Source: Caldithrix abyssi DSM 13497
GTDB taxonomy: Bacteria > Electryoneota > AABM5-125-24 > Hatepunaeales > Hatepunaeaceae
Direction of reading: 5' to 3'
Assembly (NCBI GenBank): GCA_945865405.1
Contig: CAMBDS010000004.1
Span: 142,709 to 206,708, forward strand
DNA: 64,000 nucleotides
This document shows, one piece after another, positions 52,238 to 62,216 of this stretch. Made by a program: the position numbers and the translations under genes. The stretch's first letter is position 1. Each line of letters begins with the position of its first letter. A model generated the notes under the pieces. The model ran no database searches and was not told the origin of the DNA. It saw nothing but the letters and a program-made list of their open reading frames with translations.

Positions 52238-53011
52238 TTGGGCCTGAGTCGTGACGGTGAGTACCACATCCTTGCCGACGGGTGGATGAAGATTGACAAG
52301 AGTGACTATGCGGTAGGTCTCGCCAACGCTCCTAAAGGCAGGATGCTGCTCGGATTGAACCAGTTACTGCTCTTTAAGGCAGGAAAGCACATCCTGATTG
52401 ACACCGGGCTGGGTGACAAATGGAATCGGGACGAGTTAGAGCTTCTCGACTATCAGTATCCTCGCGGTCTAAATGCTGAACTGGCAAAGCATAATGTCGA
52501 TCCTGGAGAGATCGATATAGTGATATTTACCCATCTTCACTACGACCATTCGGGCGGAGGCACTGTTCGAGCCGATAATTCGGTTGCACCTGCTTTCCCA
52601 AACGCCGTATATTACGTAAATGGCAAGGAACTGCAAGCCGCGCTTCATCCTGCGCCCGATCGTTTGCTCGACTATCGCCGGGAAGATTTCGTTCCACTAA
52701 TGGAGCGAGGTGTACTGATCGAAACATCTGGAGATTTCGAAATCGTCCCGGGTGTTACTGTTCACCATGCTCCGGGACACTCGCCGGGGCATCAGGTCGT
52801 TAAGATTGGACTTGAGAATGAGACTCTATTGTTTGCAGGAGACTTGATCTCGACCTTTTCTCACGCAAATCTCAACGTCACTATGATTTATGATGACGAC
52901 AGAGAAACGATATTTCATCACCGCAAGCTTTGGATAGTCGCCGCAATCGAGGGGCATTGGAAGGTTATCCTCTGTCATGCGATTCGCAATCCTATAGTGA
53001 TATTGGGTTAG
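52238..53011 (+). CDS. Metallo-beta-lactamase-fold hydrolase
   Basis: 257 residues. Zinc ligands visible in FTHLHYDHSGGGTV (HxHxDH), HHAPGHSPGHQVVKI and LLFAGDLIS, in the order of the lactonase/glyoxalase-II-like MBL superfamily. No export signal. The substrate is unknown; AHL-lactonase-like and thioesterase-like enzymes share this layout. TTG start directly after the acyl-CoA dehydrogenase stop, so it belongs to that transcript and could hydrolyse a pathway ester or thioester (speculation). Confidence 0.85.
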   Translation: MGLSRDGEYHILADGWMKIDKSDYAVGLANAPKGRMLLGLNQLLLFKAGKHILIDTGLGDKWNRDELELLDYQYPRGLNAELAKHNVDPGEIDIVIFTHLHYDHSGGGTVRADNSVAPAFPNAVYYVNGKELQAALHPAPDRLLDYRREDFVPLMERGVLIETSGDFEIVPGVTVHHAPGHSPGHQVVKIGLENETLLFAGDLISTFSHANLNVTMIYDDDRETIFHHRKLWIVAAIEGHWKVILCHAIRNPIVILG

Positions 53012-53086
53012 CTGTTCCCGGAAATGAATCGAATCTGGCCACACTATTTTTAGCACAAAATTCATCGAATAACAGGTATCAGGGTA

Positions 53087-54283
53087 ATGAACGACGTTGT
53101 AATCGCATCGGCAGCGCGAACCGCAATCGGTTCTTTTGGTGGAGCATTGGCTTCTTTGTCAGGCCCCAAGTTGGGTGCTGAGGCAATCAAAGCTGCAATC
53201 AATCGAGCCTCTGTCAAGCCGGAGGAAGTTGATGAAGTCCTTATGGGTATGGTTCTGCAAGGTGGGGTAGGGCAGGCTCCGGCACGTCAGGCGGCTATCT
53301 TCGCTGGTATTCCACCCGAAGTTGGTGCGACAACAATTCACAAAGTTTGTGGCTCTGGTCTCAAAAGCGTCATGCTTGGTACCCAGGCAATCCGCCTCGG
53401 TGACAGCGACATCGTTGTCGCTGGTGGGATGGAGTCGATGTCGAACGCTCCGTATTACCTTCTCAATGCCCGTAATGGTTTACGGTTAGGTCACGACAAG
53501 ATAATCGACGGAATGATCCACGATGGCCTTTGGGATCCTTACAACGATATGCACATGGGGATGTGTGGTGAATCCTGCGCCGAAGAGTACAACATCGGTC
53601 GGGAAGCTCAGGACAACTACGCTATTGTGAGTTACAAAAGGGCGATTGAAGCGCAAAAGAATGGAAAATTCACAAGCGAGATCGCTCCAATATCGATTCC
53701 GCAGAAGAAAGGCGATCCGGTCGTTTTCTCTGAGGACGAAGAACCCCGAGCGGTCAAGTATGACAAAATTCCAACCTTAAAATCGGCATTCAAAAAAGAC
53801 GGAACGATCACTGCCGCTAACGCATCTAAGCTTAACGACGGCGCTTGCGCGCTAGTACTGATGTCGTCTGCAACCGCTAAATCTCGCGGAGTTACTCCTT
53901 TTGCGAAAATTCACGGCTACGCGGCGTTCGGACAGGCTCCCGTCAAATTCACCACCTCTCCTGCCGGAGCGATCAAGGCTGCAATTGCAAAGACGAGGAA
54001 AGGGGATGGTTCGCCATTAACTCTGGCCGATATCGATCTTTTCGAAATAAACGAGGCATTCTCTGTAGTTAGCCTTGTCAACATTCAATTGCTCGATCTT
54101 GATCCAACCAAAGTTAATGTTAACGGCGGAGCCGTCGCTCTTGGTCACCCAATTGGCGCATCAGGAGCCCGTATCCTTACAACGCTTGTCTATGCCCTTG
54201 CAGATCGAAACAAGAAGTGGGGTGTCGCTAGCATCTGTCTCGGTGGCGGGGAGGCTGTCGCAGTTGTGGTTGAGAGTCTCTAA
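53087..54283 (+). CDS. Acetyl-CoA C-acetyltransferase (thiolase II type)
   Basis: 398 residues. Degrades or forms acetoacetyl-CoA. Thiolase signatures: nucleophile Cys in HKVCGSGLKSVMLG, GGMESMSNAPYYL, NEAFSVVSLV, NGGAVALGHPIGASGARI and the C-terminal CLGGGEAVAVVVE with the second catalytic Cys. This biosynthetic/degradative AtoB-type enzyme clearly differs from the archaeal-type thiolase at 37.7 kb. Neighbouring acyl-CoA and hydroxyacyl-CoA dehydrogenases indicate a short-chain beta-oxidation role. Confidence 0.94.
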   Translation: MNDVVIASAARTAIGSFGGALASLSGPKLGAEAIKAAINRASVKPEEVDEVLMGMVLQGGVGQAPARQAAIFAGIPPEVGATTIHKVCGSGLKSVMLGTQAIRLGDSDIVVAGGMESMSNAPYYLLNARNGLRLGHDKIIDGMIHDGLWDPYNDMHMGMCGESCAEEYNIGREAQDNYAIVSYKRAIEAQKNGKFTSEIAPISIPQKKGDPVVFSEDEEPRAVKYDKIPTLKSAFKKDGTITAANASKLNDGACALVLMSSATAKSRGVTPFAKIHGYAAFGQAPVKFTTSPAGAIKAAIAKTRKGDGSPLTLADIDLFEINEAFSVVSLVNIQLLDLDPTKVNVNGGAVALGHPIGASGARILTTLVYALADRNKKWGVASICLGGGEAVAVVVESL

Positions 54284-54338
54284 TTGCCCGTTTCCGGCAT
54301 ATAGCTGAACGAACCGAACTAATATCTTAAGGACCCTG

Positions 54339-55190
54339 ATGGAAGTCAATACTTTCGCCGTTATCGGCGGAGGCACAATGGGCAACGGGATTGTCCACGT
54401 AGCGGCCGCAACCGGCTTCAAGGTTATTCTTGTTGACGTCAAGCAAGAGTTTGTTGACAAAGCGATCAAAACCATCACCGGCAATTGCGACCGCCAGATT
54501 AAGAAAGGAACGCTGACTGAGGAAGCCAAAAGCGCACTTTTAGCAAACATAACAACTTCGACCGATGTTAAGGCTGTTGCTGCGGCTGATATCGTCGTCG
54601 AGGCGATCATTGAAGATGCTGATGTTAAGAAGAACCTCTTCAAGAGTCTCGACTCAGGCTGTCATCCCGGCGCAATTCTCGCAAGCAACACATCGTCGAT
54701 CTCCATAACGGCTTTGGGTGCAGTCACCTCCCGCCCCGATCTCGTAGTAGGCATGCACTTCATGAATCCTGTCCCGATGATGAAACTGGTCGAGATCGTT
54801 CGAGGGCAAGCCACCTCTGATTCAACTGTAGCGGCAGTCACGGCACTATCTGAAAAAATGGGTAAGACCCCGGTTCTCGTCAACGACTACCCCGGTTTTG
54901 TAGCGAATCGAATCCTGATGCCGATGATTAATGAGGCCGTCTATTGTCTAATGGAAGGCGTCGCCGACGCTGAAGCAATCGATACGGTTATGAAACTTGG
55001 CATGGCACACCCGATGGGGCCTTTGGCGCTCGCAGATTTGATCGGACTTGATATCTGTCTTGCCATAATGGAAGTTCTCCACAAAGGTATGGGCGACAGC
55101 AAATATCGCCCCTGCCCACTACTCCGCAGATTGGTCGATGCCGGTCATCTTGGACGCAAGAGCGGCCGCGGATTTTTCATATATAACTAA
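54339..55190 (+). CDS. 3-hydroxybutyryl-CoA dehydrogenase
   Basis: 283 residues, normal for Hbd/PaaH. The NAD site is FAVIGGGTMGNGIVHVAAATG at the N-terminus, then the catalytic region ASNTSSISITAL, GMHFMNPVPMMKLVEIVRG (His-Glu dyad) and NDYPGFVANRILMPMINEAV; the C-terminal dimerisation domain has HPMGPLALADLIGLDICL and GRKSGRGFFIYN. Oxidises 3-hydroxyacyl-CoA with NAD (or the reverse). Lies between the thiolase and an acyl-CoA dehydrogenase. Confidence 0.95.
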   Translation: MEVNTFAVIGGGTMGNGIVHVAAATGFKVILVDVKQEFVDKAIKTITGNCDRQIKKGTLTEEAKSALLANITTSTDVKAVAAADIVVEAIIEDADVKKNLFKSLDSGCHPGAILASNTSSISITALGAVTSRPDLVVGMHFMNPVPMMKLVEIVRGQATSDSTVAAVTALSEKMGKTPVLVNDYPGFVANRILMPMINEAVYCLMEGVADAEAIDTVMKLGMAHPMGPLALADLIGLDICLAIMEVLHKGMGDSKYRPCPLLRRLVDAGHLGRKSGRGFFIYN

Positions 55191-55209
55191 CTGTTTTGGA
55201 TCCCAAGAA

Positions 55210-56370
55210 TTGAATAATTCAACGAGCTACCAATTGACCGAAGAGCAAATGATGGTCCGTGACACCGTCAGAAATTTTGCTGAGACGGAAGTCGCGCCTG
55301 GAGCTGCTGAGCGGGACGAACACGAGATTTACCCTGCAGACCTGATTAAAAAGCTTGCTGATCTTGGCTTTCTCGGGGTAACAGTCCCCGAAGAGTTTGG
55401 CGGGTCGGGTCTCGATATGATAAGCTACTCTATAATCATCGAAGAACTTGCCCGTGCCGACGCCTCTTGCTCTATTATTGTTTCAGTTAACAATTCTCTC
55501 GTCTGTTATCCTTTGGAAGTATTTGGCAGTCCTGAACAAAAAGAACGATTTCTGAAACCACTTGCGGCTGGGAAGTGGGTCGGCGCATTTGCCTTATCAG
55601 AGCCAGAGTCAGGCTCTGACGCCGGCGCGATGAAGTGTAGTGCTGTCCGGGATGGGGATCATTACGTCCTGAATGGCGTCAAAAACTTTATCACAACCGG
55701 TTCTCACGCCGATATCATCATTGTCTTTACGATGACCGACCCGAGCAAAGGCTCCCGCGGAACGACAGCGTTTCTTGTTGACACCAAACGAGCTGGTTTT
55801 TCGGTCGGCAAAAAAGAGAAGAAGCTCGGTATCCGGTCGTCAGATACGGTTCAAATTATGTTGAATGACTATAAAACGGATGTATCCGAGCGTCTCGGCG
55901 AAGAGGGTTCCGGCTTCAAGATCGCCTTGACCACGCTCAACTCAGGCCGTATTGGCGTCGCTTCCCAAGCTCTGGGTATTGCCCAGGCTTCACTTGACGA
56001 ATCGATCAAGTACAGCGCCGAGCGCAGACAATTCGGCAAACCTATCGGCTCATTCCAAGCGACTCGGTACAAGATCGCCCGAATGGCGATGGAGATAGAG
56101 GCTGGCAGACTCCTTATATATAAGGCATGCGCCAATAAAGACCGTCACGAGCCATTCATCAAAGAAGCTGCTATGGCGAAGTTATTCTGTTCTGAGGTTG
56201 CCGTCCGATCCTCTCTCGAGGCAGTCCAAATCCACGGCGGGTATGGTTACATCAAGGAATACCCGGTTGAGAGATTTATGCGCGATTCCAAAATTACAAC
56301 AATTTACGAGGGTACCAACGAAGTGATGCACATGATTATCGCCGAACAACTGATGGGACGTGCTGAGTAA
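55210..56370 (+). CDS. Acyl-CoA dehydrogenase (second copy)
   Basis: 386 residues from the TTG at 55210, where homology begins (YQLTEEQMMVRDTVRNFAETEV). An ATG at 55138 would overlap the 3-hydroxybutyryl-CoA dehydrogenase gene by 53 bases and add non-homologous residues. Motifs: FALSEPESGSDAGAM, KNFITTGSHADI, RRQFGKPIGSFQATRYKIARMA and IHGGYGYIKEYPVERFMRDSKITTIYEGTNEVMHMIIA, with catalytic Glu367 in YEGT. Butyryl- or 2-methyl-branched acyl-CoA substrates are plausible. About half the residues differ from the copy at 51.1 kb, so the substrate ranges probably differ. Confidence 0.92.
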   Translation: MNNSTSYQLTEEQMMVRDTVRNFAETEVAPGAAERDEHEIYPADLIKKLADLGFLGVTVPEEFGGSGLDMISYSIIIEELARADASCSIIVSVNNSLVCYPLEVFGSPEQKERFLKPLAAGKWVGAFALSEPESGSDAGAMKCSAVRDGDHYVLNGVKNFITTGSHADIIIVFTMTDPSKGSRGTTAFLVDTKRAGFSVGKKEKKLGIRSSDTVQIMLNDYKTDVSERLGEEGSGFKIALTTLNSGRIGVASQALGIAQASLDESIKYSAERRQFGKPIGSFQATRYKIARMAMEIEAGRLLIYKACANKDRHEPFIKEAAMAKLFCSEVAVRSSLEAVQIHGGYGYIKEYPVERFMRDSKITTIYEGTNEVMHMIIAEQLMGRAE

Positions 56371-56456
56371 GTGGGAACTGACGGCTTCACCCAACCTTAT
56401 AGAGTTTTGGGATTACTTCTATCATAAATTTGATCACTGACGGATTTCTATCCGTT

Positions 56457-56462
56457 GGGAGG
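56457..56462 (+). promoter_or_regulatory. Ribosome-binding site deciding the ilvE start
   Basis: GGGAGG lies four bases before ATG 56467, favouring that start over a TTG-type codon at 56455 that would place the site inside the gene. Confidence 0.6.
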
Positions 56463-56466
56463 AACA

Positions 56467-57411
56467 ATGTCCGCTTTTAATGAAAATACAAAAATTTGGT
56501 TTTCTGGACGCTGGATCGACTGGAAAGACGCCAATATACATGTAATGTCTCATGTAGTACATTATGGATCGTGTGTATTTGAAGGACTCCGTTGCTATAA
56601 GACGCCCAAAGGTTCGGCTATCTACCGCCTAAAGGACCACACTAAACGGCTATTCAATTCGGCAAAAATTTACCGTATGTCCGTTCCCTTTACACAAGAT
56701 GACATCAATCAGGTTTGCGTCGAAATCATCCGTACCAACAATCTTGAAGAGGCTTATCTTCGTCCCCTGATCTTCCGCGGTTACGAGAGCCTTGGCGTCA
56801 ATCCGGGAAACTGCCCGATTGAGGTTGTCGTCGGCACATGGTACTGGGGGAAGTACTTGGGCGAGGAAGCGCTTGCTAATGGCGTCGATGTGAAGGTCTC
56901 TTCTTGGACACGGATGGCTCCCAATACCTTCCCGGCACTTGCCAAGTCCGGAGCCAATTATATGAATTCCCAGCTAATTAAGCTTGATGCTATTGCTGAC
57001 GGATATGTCGAAGGAATCGCTCTGGACTCTTCCGGTTATGTCTCCGAAGGCTCTGGCGAGAATGTCTTTGTTGTTTACAACGGTAAAATCATGACTCCGC
57101 CACTTGGGGCGTCAGTGTTGCCCGGAATTACGCGAGATTCGGTTCTTGCCATATTGAAGGACATGAAGGCGGAAGGCTTAATCGATCACGAAATTCAAGA
57201 AACTTTGATCCCCCGTGAGATGCTTTACATAGCTGATGAGGTGTTTTTCACCGGTTCTGCTGCTGAGGTCTCGCCGATTCGAAGCATTGATAGAATTACA
57301 ATCGGTACCGGCAAGCGAGGCCCGGTTACAAAATTAATTCAAGACAGATTCTTTGCGATCGTAAATGGCGAAAAACCAGATAAATACAACTGGTTAACCT
57401 ATGTCCGATAA
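56467..57411 (+). CDS. ilvE: Branched-chain amino acid aminotransferase
   Basis: 314 residues. PLP fold type IV enzyme catalysing the last step of Leu, Ile and Val synthesis or the first step of their breakdown. Motifs: [58 protein letters not shown], the PLP-Lys region [17 protein letters not shown] and [33 protein letters not shown]. Position next to acyl-CoA degradation genes would fit a catabolic role. The end overlaps nusB by 11 bases. Confidence 0.94.
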   Translation: MSAFNENTKIWFSGRWIDWKDANIHVMSHVVHYGSCVFEGLRCYKTPKGSAIYRLKDHTKRLFNSAKIYRMSVPFTQDDINQVCVEIIRTNNLEEAYLRPLIFRGYESLGVNPGNCPIEVVVGTWYWGKYLGEEALANGVDVKVSSWTRMAPNTFPALAKSGANYMNSQLIKLDAIADGYVEGIALDSSGYVSEGSGENVFVVYNGKIMTPPLGASVLPGITRDSVLAILKDMKAEGLIDHEIQETLIPREMLYIADEVFFTGSAAEVSPIRSIDRITIGTGKRGPVTKLIQDRFFAIVNGEKPDKYNWLTYVR

Positions 57412-57949
57412 TTCGAATGGTATTTTGCCCATCAGTCTGATCGCATTAGGCAGCACAAAGCTCGGTTCAGGATTGGAGTCTTCATCGGATAGCTCCACGG
57501 GACTTTCCGTCTCTCGACGTATTTCCCGCGAAATGGCGCTTCGTGCTGCATATGTTATCGAGCTTAGGGCAAGCACCATCGAAGAAGCTTTGAATGACCC
57601 ATTGGTCACTGAAGGTCAACCCGTCAGCGACTTTACCAAGAGACTAATCACCCTCGAAGTAATCCATCGCGAACAGTTAGACGAGACTATCCGAAACAAA
57701 ATCGAGCGCTGGGAATTTCATCGAGTTGCGATTATTGACCGGCTTATTCTGCGACTTGCAGTAACCGAGATGCTATTTATCGAAGACATCCCACCCAAAG
57801 TTTCTATGAATGAAGCTATTGAGATAGGGAAGAAATTTTCCACTGAAAATAGCGGACGATTCATTAATGGCGTGCTCGACTCAATCTATGGTGAAATCAC
57901 TCGTGGTGAGAATCAAATCCAAACCGGAGGTTATCAAAACCCCGATTGA
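57401..57949 (+). CDS. nusB: Transcription antitermination factor NusB
   Basis: 182 residues. The all-helical NusB domain starts near residue 38: [19 protein letters not shown], then [75 protein letters not shown], which is the conserved core. Compared with the usual 140-160 residues it has an extra Ser-rich N-terminal stretch of about 35 residues ([12 protein letters not shown]); an internal start is possible. NusB with NusE/S10 supports rRNA antitermination. The stop shares TTGA with the next start. Confidence 0.9.
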   Translation: MSDNSNGILPISLIALGSTKLGSGLESSSDSSTGLSVSRRISREMALRAAYVIELRASTIEEALNDPLVTEGQPVSDFTKRLITLEVIHREQLDETIRNKIERWEFHRVAIIDRLILRLAVTEMLFIEDIPPKVSMNEAIEIGKKFSTENSGRFINGVLDSIYGEITRGENQIQTGGYQNPD

Positions 57950-58626
57950 GGCTCGCGCTGATATCGGATATCCACGGCAATCTGCCTGCACTAAAAGCCG
58001 TCATCAGCTCAATTGCTGAAGAACGCGCCGACTCAGTCGTTTGCCTCGGTGATATCGTCGGTTATGGTGCTCGTCCAAATGAGTGCATTGAGTTACTCGC
58101 TGGCGAACGCATTCCATGCATTATGGGCAACCATGATGCGGCCGTTTTGGGTCGCCTTTCGCTCTCGATGATGAGTTCTCATGCCCGCACAGCTGCGGAG
58201 TGGACTATCAATAAGCTGAATATTGTCAATCAAGAATTTCTACGCGAATTACCGCTCAGTTTGGAAATTGAATCCGTTCTCTGCGTTCATTCGTCACCCA
58301 ACGAACCGGAGCAGTGGCGTTATATCTTCAATGCCCCGGATGCTCAAGTCGCTTTTCGCAGCTTTTCGCAACCTATCTGTTTCTTCGGTCATACACACTA
58401 TCCCATCACTTTCACTAATCTAGAAGATGGCCGCCGTCTAATAAATGTCGGCTCGGTCGGGCAACCGCGTGACCGGAACCCGAGGGCATGTTACGGCATA
58501 TATGACACTGTTAGCAAGGACTTTCGCTGGGTTAGGGTCGAGTATCCATTTACAGAGGCCGCCAAGCAAATTGTTGATGCCGGTTTACCGTCATATCTTG
58601 CGCAAAGACTCGCAACAGGAATGTAG
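57946..58626 (+). CDS. Calcineurin-like metallophosphoesterase
   Basis: 226 residues with metal-binding motifs LALISDIHGNLPAL, VVCLGDIVGYGARPNE, IMGNHDAAVLG, VLCVHSSPNEPEQW and FFGHTHYP. The sequence resembles the YfcE/PrpE-related group of soluble protein-phosphatase-like phosphodiesterases seen next to translation or regulatory genes. Substrate unknown. TTG start overlapping the nusB stop (TTGA). Confidence 0.87.
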   Translation: MRLALISDIHGNLPALKAVISSIAEERADSVVCLGDIVGYGARPNECIELLAGERIPCIMGNHDAAVLGRLSLSMMSSHARTAAEWTINKLNIVNQEFLRELPLSLEIESVLCVHSSPNEPEQWRYIFNAPDAQVAFRSFSQPICFFGHTHYPITFTNLEDGRRLINVGSVGQPRDRNPRACYGIYDTVSKDFRWVRVEYPFTEAAKQIVDAGLPSYLAQRLATGM

Positions 58627-58654
58627 CGTCCTGATCTGTTCGCTGATTTGCTTT

Positions 58655-58675
58655 TCCCTGGAGACAGGGATTTTT
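58655..58675 (+). terminator. Intrinsic terminator upstream of secA
   Basis: TCCCTG (58655-58660) and CAGGGA (58665-58670) form a 6-bp stem with a GAGA tetraloop followed by five T. Short but compact; separates the ilvE-nusB-phosphoesterase group from secA. Confidence 0.6.
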
Positions 58676-58706
58676 ATCTACTCATAACTTTTGATGCTTC
58701 TTACAA

Positions 58707-61700
58707 ATGTTCAATAAATTGCTCTCATCGATTTTCGGCACAAAAAAGGAACGGCAAATAAAGCCTGTCCGACCGCTGATCGGTGAAATCAACACTCACT
58801 TCGAAAGCTACATCAGCAAACTTTCCGTTGACGATCTTCCTGGAATCACAGAACAATTCAAGCAACGCATTCAAGCAGGAGAGTCCCTCGATGACATCCT
58901 GCCCGAAGCATTTGCTCTGGTGAAATGTGGCTGTAAGCTCGCGCTTGGCAAACAGTTTCAAGTAGTTGGCAATCCGACGACTTGGGATATGGTTCCCTTC
59001 GATGTTCAGCTAATTGGTGGGATCATTCTTCATCAGGGTAAGATCTCCGAAATGGCAACCGGCGAGGGCAAAACCCTTGTTGCTACGATGCCACTTTACC
59101 TGAATGCTCTCGAGGGCAAAGGTGCCCATCTTGTGACCGTTAACGACTACCTTGCGCAACGTGACAGCGAGTGGATGGGTCTGATTTTCAATATGCTCGG
59201 TTTGAGTGTCGGGTGTATTCTGAATCAAATGCCTCCGCGCGAACGACGTGAAAAGTACGCCTGCGACATTACTTACGGCACTAACAATGAATTTGGCTTC
59301 GATTATCTTCGTGATAACATGGCGATCCATCCCGAAGATATGGTGCAGCGAGGTTACCAATATGCAATAGTCGATGAAGTTGACTCGGTGCTGATCGATG
59401 AGGCAAGAACCCCTCTTATCATTGCTGGCCCCGTCAGCAATTCGACTCAGATGTACGACAAACTGAAAGTATCTGTTGATCGGTTGGTCCGGGTCCAGCG
59501 TGAGCGGGTCGGCGAGTTAATCTCTCAGTCAGAAAAACTGATCGCGACGGGCGTCGAGGCAGATGCCTATGAAGCTGGTATCCTGATTTTGAAAGCTTAT
59601 CGCGCCCAGCCCAAGCACAAGCGACTCGGCAAGTTACTCGCAGAAGAAGGTACAAAAGCTCTCATGCGTAAGGCCGAGCACGATTACATGCTCGATAAGA
59701 AACTGCACGAGCTTGATGAAGAACTTCTTTTTGCTATCGATGAAAAACAACACACTATAGATCTGACCGAAGAAGGTCGAATGTTGCTCGCCAAATACGA
59801 AGGTAGCGAAGCCGACTTATTTATGTTGCCCGACATATCCGAAGAAATTCATAAGATTGATTCGCTGCCTGATGTAAGTCCTGCAGAAAAACTGAAACTT
59901 AAAGACGAGTTGCATTCCAGTTTTTCTTCCAAGAGCGAGCGGATCCATAATATTTCGCAATTGCTTCGTGCCTACTCTCTCTATGAAAAAGATGTCGAGT
60001 ATGTCGTTCAAGACGACAAAGTCCTTATAGTAGATGAGTTTACTGGTCGAATGATGCCGGGGCGACGTTACTCCGACGGATTGCACCAGGCGATTGAGGC
60101 AAAAGAAGGCGTAAAAATTGAGGGCGAGACCCAAACTATCGCCACGATAACGCTTCAGAATTATTTCCGGCTTTACAGCAAACTTGCGGGTATGACCGGA
60201 ACAGCCGAGACAGAAGAAGGCGAGTTCTGGGATATCTACAAGCTGGAAACTGTCGTAATTCCTACAAATGTGCATGTTGGCAGGGAAGATCACGACGATG
60301 TCATTTTCAAGACCAAGCGCGAAAAATATAATGCCATCGTTGAAGAAGTTAAAGAATTGCACGAAGATGGCTTGCCCGTTCTGGTCGGAACGACATCAGT
60401 CGAAGTTTCTGAGACTCTATCTCGAATGCTCAGGCGCCAAAATATTCCGCACAATGTCCTAAACGCCAAGCAGCACCTTCGTGAAGCCGAAATTGTAAAA
60501 AATGCTGGTCAGCCAGGAAGTGTGACCATCGCCACCAATATGGCAGGGCGCGGTACAGATATTAAACTTGGCGATGGTGTCGTACGATATAAAGAAGGGT
60601 CAACTCGCAAGGACGACGCTGAGGGTGGCCTGCAGATCATCGGTACTGAGCGTCATGAATCGCGGCGTATAGATAGGCAGCTTCGTGGTAGATCAGGTCG
60701 TCAGGGTGACCCAGGTGCATCGATCTTCTACCTTTCGCTCGAAGACGATCTCTTACGTCTTTTTGGAACGGACAGAATTGCCGGTATCATGGATCGCCTC
60801 GGAGTGAAAGAGGGGGAGGTCATCACCCATCCACTGGTGACTCGTTCGATAGAAAAAGCTCAAAAACGTGTAGAAGCTTACAACTTCGGGATTCGAAAGC
60901 ATCTACTTGAGTACGACGATGTGATGAACCAACAGCGCGAAGTTATCTATGGCCGTCGTCGCGCTTTGTTATTCACAAATGATATTCGCGAAGTCCTCGG
61001 CAAGGTTGTTGCAGAATATCTTGATGTATTGGTAGATGAGCAGATGGACGATAAATCCCAGCCCGATCTCTGGGATCAGGATGAGATCCGGCAGAAATTG
61101 CGACGCAACCTGCAAGTGGATCCGCCACCTGAGAGTGAGTGGAAACACCTTTCAAAGCCGTCTGACTGGCATGAGTACCTTCTGGAACAGGCGCTCCTTG
61201 CTTTCGATGGACGACGGGAACTTTACAGCGCCGAACGGTTTGAACCATTTGTAAGATGGGTGGCTCTCCGCACAATCGATGAGAAGTGGAAGGACCATCT
61301 TTACGACATGGATAGGCTGAAAGAGGGCGTCGGACTGAGAGCTTACGGGCAAAAAGATCCATTGATCGAGTATAAAAAGGAGGGCTTTGAGCTTTTCAGC
61401 ACCCTACTTGATACCATCAATGAGGAATCGGTTCGTATAATATTTAGTTCTGTAATTCAGGATCCGCGTGAGCAGCGTGTTGCATCTCCGGCAAGGCTTT
61501 CGTACGTTAAGCCTGAAGGGACAAGTGCGACTGCACAAATGCAGAAAAGCGCTCCGATTGGCGACGATGATGAAGGCGATGATCAGCAGGGTGCTGCTCC
61601 TCGACGCGAGACGCAACAGAAGGTGAAACGTGAACCAGTTCACGTCGAACCGACAGTCGGTCGAAACGACCCTTGCCCATGTGGTAGTGGTAAGAAGTAC

Positions 61701-61727
61701 AAAAAGTGCCACGGCGCATTACAGTAA
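58707..61727 (+). CDS. secA: Preprotein translocase ATPase SecA
   Basis: 1006 residues, about 100 more than E. coli SecA. Walker A lies at 116-123 (MATGEGKT), Walker B in [21 protein letters not shown]; further [61 protein letters not shown] and [25 protein letters not shown]. The extra length is mainly an insertion at about 245-355, after IIAGP, with [27 protein letters not shown], as in Bacteroidetes and Chlorobi. The C-terminal SecB/lipid-binding zinc motif is complete: Cys990, Cys992, Cys1001 and His1002 ([16 protein letters not shown]). Confidence 0.97.
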   Translation: MFNKLLSSIFGTKKERQIKPVRPLIGEINTHFESYISKLSVDDLPGITEQFKQRIQAGESLDDILPEAFALVKCGCKLALGKQFQVVGNPTTWDMVPFDVQLIGGIILHQGKISEMATGEGKTLVATMPLYLNALEGKGAHLVTVNDYLAQRDSEWMGLIFNMLGLSVGCILNQMPPRERREKYACDITYGTNNEFGFDYLRDNMAIHPEDMVQRGYQYAIVDEVDSVLIDEARTPLIIAGPVSNSTQMYDKLKVSVDRLVRVQRERVGELISQSEKLIATGVEADAYEAGILILKAYRAQPKHKRLGKLLAEEGTKALMRKAEHDYMLDKKLHELDEELLFAIDEKQHTIDLTEEGRMLLAKYEGSEADLFMLPDISEEIHKIDSLPDVSPAEKLKLKDELHSSFSSKSERIHNISQLLRAYSLYEKDVEYVVQDDKVLIVDEFTGRMMPGRRYSDGLHQAIEAKEGVKIEGETQTIATITLQNYFRLYSKLAGMTGTAETEEGEFWDIYKLETVVIPTNVHVGREDHDDVIFKTKREKYNAIVEEVKELHEDGLPVLVGTTSVEVSETLSRMLRRQNIPHNVLNAKQHLREAEIVKNAGQPGSVTIATNMAGRGTDIKLGDGVVRYKEGSTRKDDAEGGLQIIGTERHESRRIDRQLRGRSGRQGDPGASIFYLSLEDDLLRLFGTDRIAGIMDRLGVKEGEVITHPLVTRSIEKAQKRVEAYNFGIRKHLLEYDDVMNQQREVIYGRRRALLFTNDIREVLGKVVAEYLDVLVDEQMDDKSQPDLWDQDEIRQKLRRNLQVDPPPESEWKHLSKPSDWHEYLLEQALLAFDGRRELYSAERFEPFVRWVALRTIDEKWKDHLYDMDRLKEGVGLRAYGQKDPLIEYKKEGFELFSTLLDTINEESVRIIFSSVIQDPREQRVASPARLSYVKPEGTSATAQMQKSAPIGDDDEGDDQQGAAPRRETQQKVKREPVHVEPTVGRNDPCPCGSGKKYKKCHGALQ

Positions 61728-61742
61728 ATTTCAATCAGGAGA

Positions 61743-62216
61743 ATGATGGAGCGCCACATAGTTGAGATCCTCGCAATCTTGATCCGCGAATACCCTGAAG
61801 GCGCGATCACTCCCGATGATTTCGAACCAATCGCTAATAATTTGATCGGTCTTGGTTATACCCATCAAGAGATTGAGGCTGCTCTTTTTTGGTTCTATAA
61901 TCGGCACGAATTACGCTTCCAGCAAAAATCAGATGACCTGTTTGGCAAGGAATCGTTCCGTTTCCTGCACGATGCCGAGCGACATGTCATTTCTCCCGAA
62001 GCTTACGGTTACCTCATAGAACTTCAACAACTTGGCTTGATAAATTTGACCGAAATGGATGCGATCATCGAGCGCGCCGTGATGATCGGCGGACGTCGTA
62101 TCGATGTTGATGAAGTAAAAATGTTCATTGCGGCGATCATTATGGAGCAATCCTCCTCGTTTTCGCCGGCAATGCAAACGGTTATGTTAAAAACTCCTTC
62201 TGACAAGGTGCATTGA
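61743..62216 (+). CDS. smg: Smg/DUF494 family protein
   Basis: 157 residues. Features of the family: HIVEILAILIREYPE at the start, LIGLGYTHQEIEAALFWFYN, FRFLHDAERHVISPEAYGYLIELQQLGLINLTEMDAIIERAVMIGGRRIDVDEVKMFIAAIIM. Smg proteins are helical and of unknown function, usually encoded beside topA and dprA in proteobacteria; the same link is visible here. AGGAGA precedes the ATG. The stop overlaps the topA start (TTGA). Confidence 0.88.
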   Translation: MMERHIVEILAILIREYPEGAITPDDFEPIANNLIGLGYTHQEIEAALFWFYNRHELRFQQKSDDLFGKESFRFLHDAERHVISPEAYGYLIELQQLGLINLTEMDAIIERAVMIGGRRIDVDEVKMFIAAIIMEQSSSFSPAMQTVMLKTPSDKVH

